A stretch of 64,000 nucleotides of DNA from NCBI RefSeq assembly GCF_029714325.1, contig NZ_CP121666.1, forward strand, positions 992,001 through 1,056,000, written 5' to 3'. The stretch's first letter is position 1. Every line of letters begins with the position of its first letter. The position numbers were made by a program, and so were the translations under genes. The stretch comes from Bradyrhizobium sp. CB1717. GTDB lineage: Bacteria > Pseudomonadota > Alphaproteobacteria > Rhizobiales > Xanthobacteraceae. A model generated the notes under the pieces. The model ran no database searches and had not been told where the DNA came from. It saw only the letters and a program-made list of their open reading frames with translations. Of this stretch, positions 1 to 11,858 are shown piece by piece.

Positions 1-200
1 AGCGTCAGCGGCCGAGACTTGGCGAACGGAACATGCTCTTGGCCTTCGGCCGGAGACCCATCAAACCTGGGCATACCGGAGAAGATTAGCGAGTGGCAGC
101 GCGTGCGGTGACTTACACTCCCCGAGGGTCCTCACCTCTGGTGATCACCGCCGTTTGGATCGTCCACACTTGGGCGCGATTCGGCACCGTTCGGCTGCGC

Positions 201-275
201 GCGTCAGGCGCTACCCCTGCCACGCCCGCACTACCATTTGAAGTTAGCGGCCACGTGACTCGGCGCTTATCGCCC
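201..275 (+). repeat. dispersed intergenic repeat, copy 1
   Basis: Repeat unit with recognisable blocks: CTGCC-CCGCACT, then GAAGTTAGCGGC, then CACGTGACTCGGCGC. The same order recurs at 436-505, partly at 1037-1080, and in inverted orientation at 57469-57530. It lies outside any gene and matches no IS end in this window. Confidence 0.7.
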
Positions 276-435
276 ACGCATACACAGAGGAAAAGCGCTG
301 GCCAGCCTCAAAGCAGCGGAAGAAGCCGACCGGGAGCGTATCGCTCGCAGAATGGGCATAACCGTCATAACGGGCTTAGCCCGTGAGCCGGAAGCAGTGC
401 GAACGCGGCTCTGCGCCTGACGGCCTGGGGGCATG

Positions 436-505
436 ATCAGGCATTATCCTGCCGCATCCGCACTGCCAAATTGAGTTAGCGGCGACGTGACTCGGCGCCG
501 ACCGT
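436..505 (+). repeat. dispersed intergenic repeat, copy 2
   Basis: Contains CCTGCCGCATCCGCACTGCC, then GAGTTAGCGGCGACGTGACT and CGGCGC. Same block order as copy 1 with scattered substitutions, which suggests an old dispersed family. Confidence 0.7.
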
Positions 506-707
506 TCTGGTGCCATTGCGCTGTCCCTGCCACGGCCCGTTAACCACAGCGGCTCTGTATCCGTGCTAGCTTACCAAAAGCTGACGAGACTGCGCGCCCA
601 TCGACCAAACGAAATGCGACCCGTGTGGGCCGTTCAAGCCGGGCGGCCTATAACAACAGTGCGTGCAATCTGCTCCGGGCAATCCTGCAGCCAAGCAAAG
701 ACGCCCG

Positions 708-947
708 CTAGACTGTAAGGCCGTGCGACTTCATGGCCGCCAAGCTTAATGGGAGATCTTCGATAAGATAGAATTGCCCATCGGCTGTTCTGACCATCCG
801 ATCTCTTATCTCAAACCACACGCCCGTTGTCGGCCACCTTTTGTAGGATACGCGCGTCGCGAAATGGACCGCTTCAGCAAGGTCCCGCGCTGTCGGGTTC
901 CGTTTCCGCGCGCGCAAATGCCTTAAAGGCTTAGCTTTTGGTGCCAT
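708..947 (-). CDS. small hypothetical protein (79 aa)
   Basis: The start is placed at the internal ATG at 947 because an AAGGAC ribosome-binding site lies about 6 nt upstream; the frame is open further upstream but that extension runs into the dispersed repeat. The product starts MAPKAKPLRHLRARKRN, has a basic N-terminus, and continues into a mixed segment (EIRDRMVRTADGQFYLIEDL). No family is recognised. A small soluble, possibly nucleic-acid-binding protein would fit, but nothing in the context supports a role. Confidence 0.45.
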   Translation of the reverse strand: MAPKAKPLRHLRARKRNPTARDLAEAVHFATRVSYKRWPTTGVWFEIRDRMVRTADGQFYLIEDLPLSLAAMKSHGLTV

Positions 948-1036
948 GATTTGTCCTTGAGCATACGCCTTCCTCGTCGGCTCAAAAGCCGCGCGGATGC
1001 GACTCGGCGCCCTTATCGGCTGGGGGGCCTTGGATA

Positions 1037-1080
1037 GAGGCGCTATCCCTGCCGCATCCGCACTGCCCCGTGAAGTTAGC
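1037..1080 (+). repeat. dispersed intergenic repeat, copy 3 (partial)
   Basis: Contains GGCGCTATCCCTGCCGCATC followed by CGCACTGCC and TGAAGTTAGC, matching copies 1 and 2. The GACTCGGCGC block is found separately at about 1000-1009, so the unit order is rearranged here. Confidence 0.6.
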
Positions 1081-1233
1081 CCTGGGATCAAAAGGCTAAC
1101 CCACACCCAGCTTTCCCGTGAACCCTTACCCACGGGGGCTGAAGTGCGGTTTAGCGAGAAAGCCGCCGCGAGTGGCCTACCTAAATTGATAGGCTAGACT
1201 GAGCGACTTAACGCCGCTCAACCTGTCAGTAAT

Positions 1234-2164
1234 TCAGCCTATCGGTCTTGCAAAACGATCAGGCCGACGCGAACGGCGAGCTGACCTCCCCGTATCACGT
1301 CGACGGGCCAGGATATTGAGCACGACATCGGCGGAATGGACGCTGTGACTGAGCGCTTCGGCACAGGCCGCTTCCACCGCGGGCAGACCGTCAGTCAGCA
1401 CCGCGTTGAGGATGTCGACCATCTGACGATTGCCGTCGTCGGTGCTGGCAAGCTTGCGCCGGATCCGCTCGATCGCGGCGGGCAGCACCCAGTCCTCGAA
1501 GGGAGCACCGTTGCGCAAGGCGCCGGGTTTGCGGGCGAGCACCGGCACATAATGCCACGGGTCGTAGACGGTATCGCCGCGGCCAAAGGATCGTGGGTGC
1601 TCGGCGACGATGCGTCCATCCTGTCGGATCACGATGCGATCGGCATAGGCTTGAACCTCGACCGGTCGTCCGACTGCGCTGGCTTCGACCGAGTACTTGT
1701 TGTTGTCGAAGCGCACCAGGCAGGGCTTCGAAACCGATGCCGTCACCGCATGGAAGCCGTCGAAGCGGCCGGCATAGAGAACGAGTTTGGGGCGTTCGGC
1801 TTCGAACACCTCCCAGATCGTCTGATCGACCAGCTCCGGGTGGCGATGAGCCTTGGCGTAGGCGATGCATTTGTCGAGCAGCCAGGCGTTTAACTCGTCG
1901 AGGGTTTTGAACCGCAGCCGCGGCGTGAAGAAGCGTTCCCTGACCAGCCCGACTTGGTTCTCCACCTGCCCCTTCTCCCAGCCCGACGCTGGCGTGCAGG
2001 CGACCGGATCGACCAGATAGTGGCTGCACATCTGCAGGAAGCGGCGATTGTAGAGACGCCCTTTACCGACGAAGATCGTCTCTACGGCGGTCTTCATGTT
2101 GTCGTAGATGCCGCGGATGCAGGTGCGTTTGAACAGGGCGAACGCCCGGTCGTGGGCGTCGAAC
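1234..2164 (-). pseudogene. istA: IS21-family IstA, C-terminal half (interrupted)
   Basis: This is the C-terminal two-thirds of an IstA transposase, with the typical block GWEKGQVENQVGLVRERFF that carries the last acidic catalytic residue, and an end at ILARRRD. The N-terminal half is at 4805-5337 on the same strand. The two halves join exactly in frame (MVFD + AHDR) once the intervening IS21 element and one copy of its TCGAAC duplication are removed. After ILARRRD the tail is unlike other IstA ends, and no istB follows, so this older element also lost its 3' part. Confidence 0.85.
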
Positions 2165-2307
2165 TGTCGCGCGGCGATCAGGATGGAAGAGCGCGTCAAT
2201 CAAGGTGAGAGAGTTTCGCCGGGCTCGTGACGTAGGGAGGGCGTAGCCCGACCGGAGTTACGAGCCCGGCGTCGGCGCGATCCGCGAGGGACCGCGCCGA
2301 CTGGTGA

Positions 2308-4676
<2,369 letters not shown>

Positions 4677-4804
4677 CGCTGCGCGACAATCAGAGTTCAA
4701 CAAAACTCTTGCGCGCGACATTCTGCGCGGCAATCATTGCTTCGCCGCGACACTGACTCGCCATCCAGATTGCCGCGCCTTCCCATCCAGATCGACGCGC
4801 TACA

Positions 4805-5337
4805 TCGAACACCATCTCCTGCGTCTCCCGCGGATAGGCCCGCACGAACAGCATGCGGCTGTGACAGAGCCGGACATGGGCAGCCTTCACCATGACCGCG
4901 GTGCCGCCCAGCAAGACCACCTCGTGGCTCCAGTCGAACTGGTAGGCTTCGCCTGGGGCAAAGCTCAGCTGGACATAAGCGGCCGCGGTCGATTGCCCGC
5001 GTTCCCTGCTCCACCGCTTGGCGTAGCGGCGCACCGCATCGTAACCGCCGTCATAGCCGCGGCCGCGCAGCTCTTCGAAGATCCGGATCAACGTCAGCTG
5101 TTCACGAGCCGATTTAGCCGCGTTCGCCGCCAGCAATCCGTCGAGTTTTACTGCCCATCGTCCGAGCTTGGGCCGCGGCTGCACTTGCCGCTCATACTCG
5201 AAGGAGGTCTCTCCCGACCTCAGAACCTTCCGGACCGTGTTCCGTGACACCTTCAGGTCACGTGCGATCTCCTTGATCGTCTTGCCCTTGATGAAGTGCT
5301 CGCGCCGAATCCGCGCAATCGTCTCCACGACCAGCAT
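4805..5337 (-). pseudogene. istA: IS21-family IstA, N-terminal half (interrupted)
   Basis: Begins with the helix-turn-helix KTIKEIARDLKVSRNTVRKV and contains the first catalytic Asp in YQFDWSHE. The frame breaks after YPRETQEMVFD at the insertion point of the nested IS21 and resumes at 2164. The outer end of this older element is probably close to 5412, where the flanking sequence TGTCCAGTAACATTCTGG reads inward. Confidence 0.85.
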
Positions 5338-5492
5338 CCTCCACCACCTGCTTTGTTACGAAGCAGGCAGCGCAACAGACCAACCTGTAGGGGCGCATTG
5401 CCGCATCCAGAATGTTACTGGACAACTTCTCGCCGATGATGGGTCGGTGCCATCGAATTGGTTCGGTGGCGTCTATAGCGGGAAAGATCAGC

Positions 5493-5772
5493 ATGGGCGC
5501 GCGGCGCGAGGTGGTGTCGGCGGTAACGGAGCGTTACCGGTCGGCCAAACGAGCGGAAAAGGGGCGGATTCTCGACGAGCTGTGCGCGACGACGGACTGG
5601 CATCGCAAGCATGCGGTGCGCGCGCTCCGGCGACGCGAGACGGTTGGACCGGGCGAGGTCGAGGCAACAAGAAAGCGGAGACGCAGATATGGCGCGACGA
5701 TCAAGGACGCGCTGACGGCGCTAAGGGAGGCGTCGGATCGAGTATGCGGCAAGCGGCTCAAGGTGATGATCC
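5493..5772 (+). pseudogene. DDE transposase/integrase, N-terminal fragment
   Basis: The start MGARREVVSAVTERYRSAKR and the segment GRILDELCATTDWHRKHAVR match the N-terminus of a common rhizobial ISNCY/IS481-like transposase family. Homology ends after KRLKVMIP, where the frame enters the ParA-like fragment. No catalytic residues remain. Confidence 0.65.
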
Positions 5773-6004
5773 CCTCAGCTTCAAGGCTGACGAGCGCCCC
5801 TTCTATTCCGGCGGGATCGGCGACCCGAACGACCCGCGGATAGGGATGGCCGCGCCGCTCTATCCATTTTGAGATCGTCCCTTGTGGATCCGCGTCGACA
5901 ATTGCGATGCGCTCCCCGTTCCGCATCGCTGCGACTGCAATTCCGACCGCCAGCGTGCTCTTGCCGCTACCGCCTTTTTGGGTGAGCAGAGCCAGGACAT
6001 ACAT
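5773..6004 (-). pseudogene. ParA/MinD-like ATPase, N-terminal fragment
   Basis: MYVLALLTQKGGSGKST is a deviant Walker A box at the extreme N-terminus, followed by the A' box IVDADPQGTISKWIERR, as in plasmid and ICE partition ATPases. Only about 77 residues survive; the frame then runs into the transposase fragment at 5493-5772. It was probably part of a plasmid or ICE partition module. Alone it cannot function. Confidence 0.7.
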
Positions 6005-6132
6005 CGCCTGCGCGTCCCGGACAACAACGACATGAAAACACGAGTCGTCGACAAAATTGGGCCTACCAATCGGTAACTTACCACTCCCCATCGTGAATCG
6101 CATCAACACCGAGCGTGGAACCCACAACCAAA

Positions 6133-6498
6133 TCAAGGCCCAGCCACTAAGGTATCCCAAATCATCTCTGGATGGTTCTCGGCCACGCCGGCGATGTGGA
6201 AGCCGACAAGCGCTGCCTTCGCGTTTTTCTTCCCGTCGGATATGGTAATCTTCCCGTTCTTCGTGATCAGCAATGCACGATCTCCGCTTCCCGCGTGTAG
6301 AAGGTCGAAACATCCTCCCCGGGCGGCGACGACCTTCCAAGCCGCCATCAACGTCAAACTGCGTACGGGAAACGGTTTGTTCGGATCGAATGCCCTCAGC
6401 TTCGACGGATCGAGCAGACTGTTTACCTCGATGAAGTTGCCGAACTTGGGGTCAGAGCGAATCGAGTAGCAGATCGGGCTCTGCTGGAGGTCGACCAT
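6133..6498 (-). pseudogene. fragment of a hypothetical protein, possibly cytochrome-associated
   Basis: The frame is open above the listed ATG and contains VVLNQLIRSEKARTLNLIND, then PFPVRSLTLMAAWKVV and AALVGFHIAGVAENHPEMIW. The last segment resembles the end region of periplasmic proteins that read HPEFIWATFEH, but this frame ends two or three residues later, consistent with truncation. The family assignment is tentative. It is flanked by the ParA fragment. Confidence 0.35.
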
Positions 6499-6886
6499 GA
6501 TGCCGTTTGGTCCAGTGTCATTGATGAGGTTGAGCGTCCTCGCTTTTTCGGAGCGGATCAGCTGATTCAGGACGACACCATCTCGGTGGCCTTGGCGGGC
6601 ATGCCTTGGAAGAGAGGCTGTCCCCCATCGCGCTGTGTCAACCTAGGAATGCGTTCCACGACCACTGGTGAAAAGGGCGTTCGGACGACGGTTCGCTCAA
6701 TAGATGAAAAGCGGTACCTCGCCCCGAACGGTCCTGTGGGAGTTCTGGAGCTTTGCTGTAGAATCGAACCCGTCGATCATCGGCTATGCAACCCCGATCG
6801 AGGTGCAGCTAACTCGGTCCATTGTCTCGAGGAAACATCATATGTTTAAACCGCGGGCGGAAGGTTCATCGTTTGCCTTGTTGGAC
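6499..6886. other. gene-poor stretch with remnant coding sequence
   Basis: The first 150 nt continue the open minus-strand frame of the 6133-6498 fragment. Beyond that, short plus-strand frames near 6700-6850 (WSFAVESNPSIIGYATPIEV) look protein-like but have no start or recognisable family. Confidence 0.35.
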
Positions 6887-7396
6887 TCACCCGCCGCTCG
6901 ACTCTCTATCAGCGCGCTGGTCCGCGCGCTTACAAATTAAGTCCTCGTAATTCTTGGGGCTAAACTCCTTCAGGCGGTCTAGCGCACGCTCCGCCTCGGC
7001 GGTGTTGCTGCGACGCCGTTTGACCCCTTTAATCACCTCTGCGAGCCGCCCCATTGCGGTTGCTGCTGGCTTGGATGCCGTGCGCATGGCGGGTTTAGGT
7101 TCTTCGTTGAGGTCCAGCTTGAGGTCCTCCTTGAGGTCCGTCACGAGCGTGTTGAGTTTGGCCTTGTCCTCATCTTTGAAAGCGTTTTCGAGCTCCCTCA
7201 CCAGCGTCACCAGCGTCAAGAGCTTCTCCTTGAGCTCTCTATCGGCACTGAATAAAGTTTCGGCTAAGCCGAACTCTTCGCTTAGCGCTTTATCGTATAT
7301 CGCGTGAATGCTCGATGCAATGTCCTGCGTCACCGAGCCGCTGAGTGGCGCAAAAAATGGAAAACTGAACCAGGAGAACCAATTAGGGTTTGACAT
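6887..7396 (-). CDS. hypothetical coiled-coil protein behind a sigma-54 promoter
   Basis: About 169 residues starting MSNPNWFSWFSFPFF, an aromatic N-terminus. A long charged helical region follows (LKEKLLTLVTLVRELENAFK, DEDKAKLNTLVTDLKEDLKL), likely a coiled coil, then a basic segment GVKRRRSNTAEAERALDRLK. A GGAGAGG ribosome-binding site sits directly before one ATG (7402) and at the right distance from a second (7396), so 7396 is preferred. No family is recognised; some phasin-like character is possible. A consensus -24/-12 promoter lies about 50 nt upstream, so the gene is probably activated in symbiosis or nitrogen limitation. It stands alone, with IS debris upstream. Confidence 0.6.
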   Translation of the reverse strand: MSNPNWFSWFSFPFFAPLSGSVTQDIASSIHAIYDKALSEEFGLAETLFSADRELKEKLLTLVTLVRELENAFKDEDKAKLNTLVTDLKEDLKLDLNEEPKPAMRTASKPAATAMGRLAEVIKGVKRRRSNTAEAERALDRLKEFSPKNYEDLICKRADQRADRESSGG

Positions 7397-7443
7397 TGAC
7401 ATCCTCTCCACCGAAATGTGGCGTTCTTCCTCAGGTGTACTCG

Positions 7444-7459
7444 AGCAATTGGCGTGCCA
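7444..7459 (-). promoter_or_regulatory. sigma-54 promoter (-24/-12) for the 6887-7396 gene
   Basis: Read on the minus strand: TGGCACG-CCAA-TTGCT, an exact match to the RpoN consensus TGGCACG-N4-TTGCW with GG-N10-GC spacing. Transcription would start near 7433, giving a leader of about 35 nt with a good ribosome-binding site. No TGT-N10-ACA NifA site was found within about 250 nt upstream, where an ISL3 remnant begins, so the activator is unknown. Confidence 0.8.
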
Positions 7460-7526
7460 ATCGGTCTGGTCTTGATGACTCCGTAGAAAGTACAATTAGG
7501 TAGGTTGTCGTTCCGGATGCCGCCGT

Positions 7527-7865
7527 TTAAAGTTGCTCTGTGTTTCTGATATCAAGAACTTTACGGCGGACCGCTTCACGACCTACATCTCTGTGGAGTT
7601 GGTCCCCATTGGGCTCTACGATTGCTTTTGCTTCTTCGGGCGACCTGGTTCGCCGAAGCTTCTTGAGCGCTTCGTCGACATGAGCATCCGCGATCAGACC
7701 ACACGTACATCCGATCGCTGCTAAGCGTCCGGCACTGACGGTCTCCATCAGATGCCAACGATCAGCAACCTGCACCGCGCACGGCTGCGCTTTTGCCGTG
7801 GCTTCGCCATTTCCGCCACCACGATCACGGGCGACAATCGCGATCGAGGAATTGCAGATAGTCAA
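7527..7865 (-). pseudogene. ISL3-family transposase fragment
   Basis: The segment VARDRGGGNGEATAKA followed by QVADRWHLMETVSAG is the ISL3 block around the first catalytic Asp. Sequence after about residue 48 does not follow the family, so only an internal piece remains. Confidence 0.6.
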
Positions 7866-8234
7866 GCTTGGGCAGTCTCAGGTTTACGATCCGGCATGCG
7901 GCCGAGCCGGCGTCGGCTAGGGATGGTCGTACAAATTTCAGAGCCATCGGACACGCATGCTCTCGCCCACCAATTCCGATAGCTAGAGCTGCGCCCCATA
8001 GAGGCTCATGATAGCGGCGCCCTAACATAGATGGGTGGCTACTGCTCTAGCATGGCGTTTACCGAACTGTGTGCAACGACCCGGTGCCCACACTTTCTCA
8101 TGACCGAAGCTTCCGAATGGCTGCCAGTCCTACCTCTCCGTCGTTCAAACAACACGACAATAGGCATCCACGAACGCATGCCGCCATGGAGCGTGCATCC
8201 GGCGGCACTAAACAATTGCGTTGAGAGTGCGACG

Positions 8235-9800
8235 ATGATGGACAAACTGCATGCGTTTGATGGAGGCTCGTCGTGTCGGTTCCAGACATTCACCTCTGAA
8301 ACAGAATCATCATTTGACGTTCGAGATTTCACCGCAGCCGCTCATTGGGCCGTCGAACGGCTCGCTGATATGCTGTCGCGTGACGACGTCGAAGGCTTGC
8401 GTCTGCAAAGACCAGCAGATCTGATGGCCAGCGCCCGCAACCTCATGACGGCGGCTGATTTGGGGCGCTTTGATGTACGCCGCTTCGCCGATATCGTCGA
8501 ACTTTACCTGGAAACCGGCATCAGGGTGAACTCCCGCGGATATATGGGGCGGCAGTTCAGTTCGGTGATGCCGGTCACCGCTGTCTTCGAAATGATTGCC
8601 GCTATGGCGCCACAGCCAGCCTCCTATTACGAGGCGGGGCAGCTCGCCAACGTTGCCGACCGGCTTATCGAAGAGGTGTTCGGCCGTTTCATTGGGTGGG
8701 CACCGGGTAGTTTCGAAATGGTGACGACGTCCGGGGCCTCGCTTGCGAACATGACCGCTGCACTCGTCGCTCGCAACCGTTACCTTTCGGGAAGCTGGAA
8801 CGGCGGGCTTGCGGCCGGCCGCTCGACCCGGCCTGCCATTGCCATTGGCCAGGACGCCCATTTCTCCGTCTCCCGCATTGCCGGCATCATTGGTATCGGC
8901 CAAAATCAAGTGATACGCCTGCCTCTGAACGACCGTCGGCAGATCTGCCCGGAACGAGCGGCAGCGACTTTGGACGAGGCGGCGGCCCAGGGGCTGGATA
9001 TTTTCTGCCTGATCGCCTCGGCAGGAACGACCGCGATCGGTGCCAATGATCCGTTGCCTGAACTTGCGGCGTTGGCGAAGCGGCGCGGCGCTTGGCTGCA
9101 TGTCGATGCGGCTCACAACGGCGCTTTTCTGGTTTCCGACCGGCTGCGGCCTCGCCTTGCGGGACTGGAGCTTGCGGATTCTTTTTGCCTGGACGCCCAT
9201 AAAGCTCTGTTCGTCCCGGCCCTTTGTACATTGCTGTTCTACCGCGAGAAGGGTTTGGCGGAGACCGCGTTTCCACAGAAGGACAGCTACGTATTTGACC
9301 CGTTCGAAGATGAAATGACGGCCGTGCAGAGCGGCGTGAAGAACTTCGAATGTACGAAGCGCCCCGCGATCCTGAACCTTTGGCTGGCTTGGTCTCTGTA
9401 TGGTCCCCGCGCCTTCGCGGATAAGTTGGAGCGCCTGGTAACGATGACTGAGGCGGCCCACCAATACTTGGCCGATCAGCCGGACTTCATCGTCCCGTAT
9501 CGGCCAGAATCCAATATTCTCTGCTTCGTCCATCAGCCGCTTGGCGTGTGCGGCAATCGGCTATCGAGCCTGCAACTGGAGTTGCGCAACCGCGTGCGGG
9601 CGGCTGGGCGTTACCTCTTGTCCAAGGTTGATATGGATGGACAGACAATGCTCCGCATGGTCCTCATGAATCATCGGATCGGCCTGTCCGACATCGCAGG
9701 CATGGCGGCAGAGATCCGACGCCATGCGCGCGAGATTCTTGCAAACAACGCTACACACGGCGAGCAGAACCGGCCTTTCCGGTTTGAGCCACAGGAATAA
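8235..9800 (+). CDS. PLP-dependent group II amino-acid decarboxylase
   Basis: Fold-type I pyridoxal-phosphate enzyme of the glutamate/aromatic/diaminobutyrate decarboxylase group, 521 aa from the chosen start. TTSGASLANMTA forms the phosphate-binding region, HVDAAHNGAF (around residue 289) holds the cofactor Asp, and SFCLDAHKALF places the Schiff-base Lys at about 323. The start MMDKLHAFDGG at 8235 has a GAGAG site; the frame is open to 8031 but that extension is not decarboxylase-like. The substrate cannot be read; the Asn in HVDAAHNG replaces the usual Tyr/Gly. It is first in a tight operon, 2 nt before the PaaK-like gene, so it probably supplies an amine, or consumes an amino acid, for that pathway. 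Confidence 0.85.
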   Translation: MMDKLHAFDGGSSCRFQTFTSETESSFDVRDFTAAAHWAVERLADMLSRDDVEGLRLQRPADLMASARNLMTAADLGRFDVRRFADIVELYLETGIRVNSRGYMGRQFSSVMPVTAVFEMIAAMAPQPASYYEAGQLANVADRLIEEVFGRFIGWAPGSFEMVTTSGASLANMTAALVARNRYLSGSWNGGLAAGRSTRPAIAIGQDAHFSVSRIAGIIGIGQNQVIRLPLNDRRQICPERAAATLDEAAAQGLDIFCLIASAGTTAIGANDPLPELAALAKRRGAWLHVDAAHNGAFLVSDRLRPRLAGLELADSFCLDAHKALFVPALCTLLFYREKGLAETAFPQKDSYVFDPFEDEMTAVQSGVKNFECTKRPAILNLWLAWSLYGPRAFADKLERLVTMTEAAHQYLADQPDFIVPYRPESNILCFVHQPLGVCGNRLSSLQLELRNRVRAAGRYLLSKVDMDGQTMLRMVLMNHRIGLSDIAGMAAEIRRHAREILANNATHGEQNRPFRFEPQE

Positions 9801-9802
9801 CT

Positions 9803-11335
9803 ATGCGCCACTTCGCCCTTTCACCCCGTGACTGCGCTCACCACGTACTGCCGGAAACGATCTTGCATCCGTGCACCGTGGATGACGTGCTGGCTTTACC
9901 TTCTTTTTTAGCCTCGCTCCTGCACGCGCAGACTGTCATCGGCTGCCGGATAGACGAATTGTCTCATGACATCCAGGCCGCCATCGTCGAGCGTAGGCTA
10001 TCGCAACTCGTCTCCATCGCCCGCATCAATCCGCTGTGGCGTCGGCGCATCGATAGTGCCGTCGGGACCGGTCCGGTGGACAATTACGAGCAGTTCAAGG
10101 CGCTGCCGCTTACCGACAAGGAAGCCTTTCAGCAAATGTTCACGGAAACGCGACCAGGCATGGTCGTGCCCATCGACCGCTGCGGCTTCGAAATCGTGGC
10201 CAGCGGCGGTACCAGCTCCGGCAAGCCCTCGGAAACCGTCTATTCGCTCGACGAATTGCAGGAGACCTACCGCTGGGCGGGGGATTTCATGGGCCGACAC
10301 ATTATGGCGCGTCACCTTACCGGCAGCGGCGCTAAATGGGTGGCCACAACATTAGCCGACTATCAGATGTGGAGCAGCGGCACCATGGTAGGTGGCGTGC
10401 TCCAGAAAATCCCAAGTGTCAACTACATCGGTGCCGGCCCGATGAGCCGGGAAGTCTTCCAGCGGATGATGTCCTATCCGGGGCCGAAGGCGATAATGGG
10501 GATTACACAAAGCATTGCGCTAATGGCGAGTTTTGCCGACGGGCTATCTGGCGAGGCGCGGGACAGCTTCCGGATCGCTCTTTATGGCAGTGGAGTGCTC
10601 ACTCCCAAGGTGCGGGCGGATCTCAGGCAGGTCTATCCAAGCCTGATCGTACTCAGTTACTTCGCCGCCACCCAGGCGGAAACCATCGGCGTGCAGCTAG
10701 ATCCGGAAAGCCCGATCCTGACTGCGGTACCTGGTCTCCACTTGGTGGAAGTGGTCAGGCCGGACGGGCAATGGACGGCAATAGACGAGGAAGGCGAACT
10801 GGTAGTCACGCGCCTGTTCGGTAATGCGACCCCCGTGCTGCGCTACAAAATAGGCGATCGCGTCATCCGCCGCCCTGACTTGCAGTCGCCCGGCCTGAAT
10901 GCCGCGCAATTTGAGTATGTCGGCCGCAGCGGCGATTTCATGCATATTGGCGACACGCAGTATTCGGCGCCGCAGGCCTTGGCGGCGATCACCGCCGAAT
11001 TCCGCCAGCGGCAGGTTCTGGACATCGATAGCGTCGCTACCGACACGCAGTTCCAGATCGATCGCGCGAAGCGGCAGCTGCACTTAGTAATCGGCACTCC
11101 GGAAGCCGCATCCCTTCCGACGCAGGTCGCCATGCGACTGGGACCGGAAGGCTCCTCGCCCTTGATCATCGCCGGCTTGCTCCGATCGCTGTCCGTCTTC
11201 AACGCGCTGGAGGCGAACGAGGCGAGCCTGCGGAGTTCGGGCTACAGCTTTGCCATCCGGCTTGTAGATCCAAGGAACGCGGATTTGGTCCGCACGGCAT
11301 TTGGCAAGGTGCCCCTCGTTGTAGACCGCATTTGA
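9803..11335 (+). CDS. PaaK-like adenylate-forming enzyme
   Basis: A 510-aa member of the phenylacetate-CoA ligase / coenzyme F390 synthetase branch of the ANL superfamily. Visible motifs are the P-loop ASGGTSSGKPS (about residues 133-143), YFAATQAE (A5-like, near 288), VLRYKIGDRV (A7, near 347) and YVGRSGDFMHIGDTQYS (A8). It should activate a carboxylate as an acyl-adenylate, then pass it to CoA or an amine. The start overlaps the AGGA-TAA end of the decarboxylase, which points to translational coupling. A single A domain without a carrier protein next to it argues against NRPS chemistry. Possible partners are the amine from the decarboxylase or a PixA-family product. Confidence 0.8.
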   Translation: MRHFALSPRDCAHHVLPETILHPCTVDDVLALPSFLASLLHAQTVIGCRIDELSHDIQAAIVERRLSQLVSIARINPLWRRRIDSAVGTGPVDNYEQFKALPLTDKEAFQQMFTETRPGMVVPIDRCGFEIVASGGTSSGKPSETVYSLDELQETYRWAGDFMGRHIMARHLTGSGAKWVATTLADYQMWSSGTMVGGVLQKIPSVNYIGAGPMSREVFQRMMSYPGPKAIMGITQSIALMASFADGLSGEARDSFRIALYGSGVLTPKVRADLRQVYPSLIVLSYFAATQAETIGVQLDPESPILTAVPGLHLVEVVRPDGQWTAIDEEGELVVTRLFGNATPVLRYKIGDRVIRRPDLQSPGLNAAQFEYVGRSGDFMHIGDTQYSAPQALAAITAEFRQRQVLDIDSVATDTQFQIDRAKRQLHLVIGTPEAASLPTQVAMRLGPEGSSPLIIAGLLRSLSVFNALEANEASLRSSGYSFAIRLVDPRNADLVRTAFGKVPLVVDRI

Positions 11336-11375
11336 TACTCGCAAACTAGGACCGCCGCCGCGCAGGAGAGAGATA

Positions 11376-11846
11376 ATGACGCCGCTCAATATCCGGGTTT
11401 TCGTCGACGTTATCGCCCTGCTGCTCGGCAATGCGGTCGAGGGCAACGTCTTCATGTTTGACGATGGTGTCTCTGACGGAGAAAGCCTTGGCACCGCCAA
11501 GCTGGTCAGCTCGGTCTGGCCAGGACAACTGGTCCGCTGGAGTCTAACGCCGCTTGACGTCCAGACCATGGCTTGGCTGACCGGCGTGTCGTTTGATGGC
11601 ACTGCGCCACCGGCGACAGGCTACCTGCTCCCTTGGGCACTGCAATGGCAGGGATACGTACCTCCTTGGAGCGCTCCGGGCTCGCGCCATTCTTACCGAA
11701 TGACGCTCGTCACGGGTGGCCTGAGTGGGCGCACGATCAGCATCGCCGGCCCCTCTCTTGTGCTCTTGCCTCCCCCGCTAGGAGGGGCCTTTCGGGCTCA
11801 CCCCTCGATGCCGCCTGTCGAGCGACCGCACAATCCGCGCCAATAG
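11376..11846 (+). CDS. PixA/AidA-family protein 1
   Basis: 156 aa. The N-terminal strand INxxxxVDVxxxL-like (NIRVFVDVIALLLGNAVEGN), the phrase VFMFDDG, and PGQLVRWSLTPLD match the family of PixA (methionine-rich inclusion-body protein of Xenorhabdus) and AidA. These are compact beta-sandwich cytosolic proteins; their biochemical function is unsettled. The C-terminus is Pro-rich (LLPPPLGGAFRAHPSMPP). A GGAGAGAGAT site precedes the ATG. It is first of four consecutive paralogues. Conserved blocks are weaker than in paralogues 3 and 4. Confidence 0.7.
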   Translation: MTPLNIRVFVDVIALLLGNAVEGNVFMFDDGVSDGESLGTAKLVSSVWPGQLVRWSLTPLDVQTMAWLTGVSFDGTAPPATGYLLPWALQWQGYVPPWSAPGSRHSYRMTLVTGGLSGRTISIAGPSLVLLPPPLGGAFRAHPSMPPVERPHNPRQ

Positions 11847-11858
11847 GAGGACTATAAA

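Larger units (their letters stand above)
1..707. other. intergenic region with dispersed repeat, no convincing gene
   Basis: No reading frame here looks like a real protein; the longest, at 93-386, is rich in Arg/Ser/Pro and lacks a family resemblance. The stretch carries two copies of a GC-rich dispersed repeat, listed separately. Confidence 0.5.

Noticed and set aside
93..386. 97-codon open frame at the start of the window
   Set aside because: Composition is that of a GC-rich non-coding stretch, it overlaps the dispersed repeat, and it lacks a ribosome-binding site.
8190..8230. CGGCAC ... TTGCG upstream of the decarboxylase as a sigma-54 promoter
   Set aside because: The spacer is two bases too long, and sigma-54 spacing is invariant.
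8310..9533. 407-codon minus frame opposite the decarboxylase
   Set aside because: Shadow of a PLP enzyme with conserved motifs on the plus strand.
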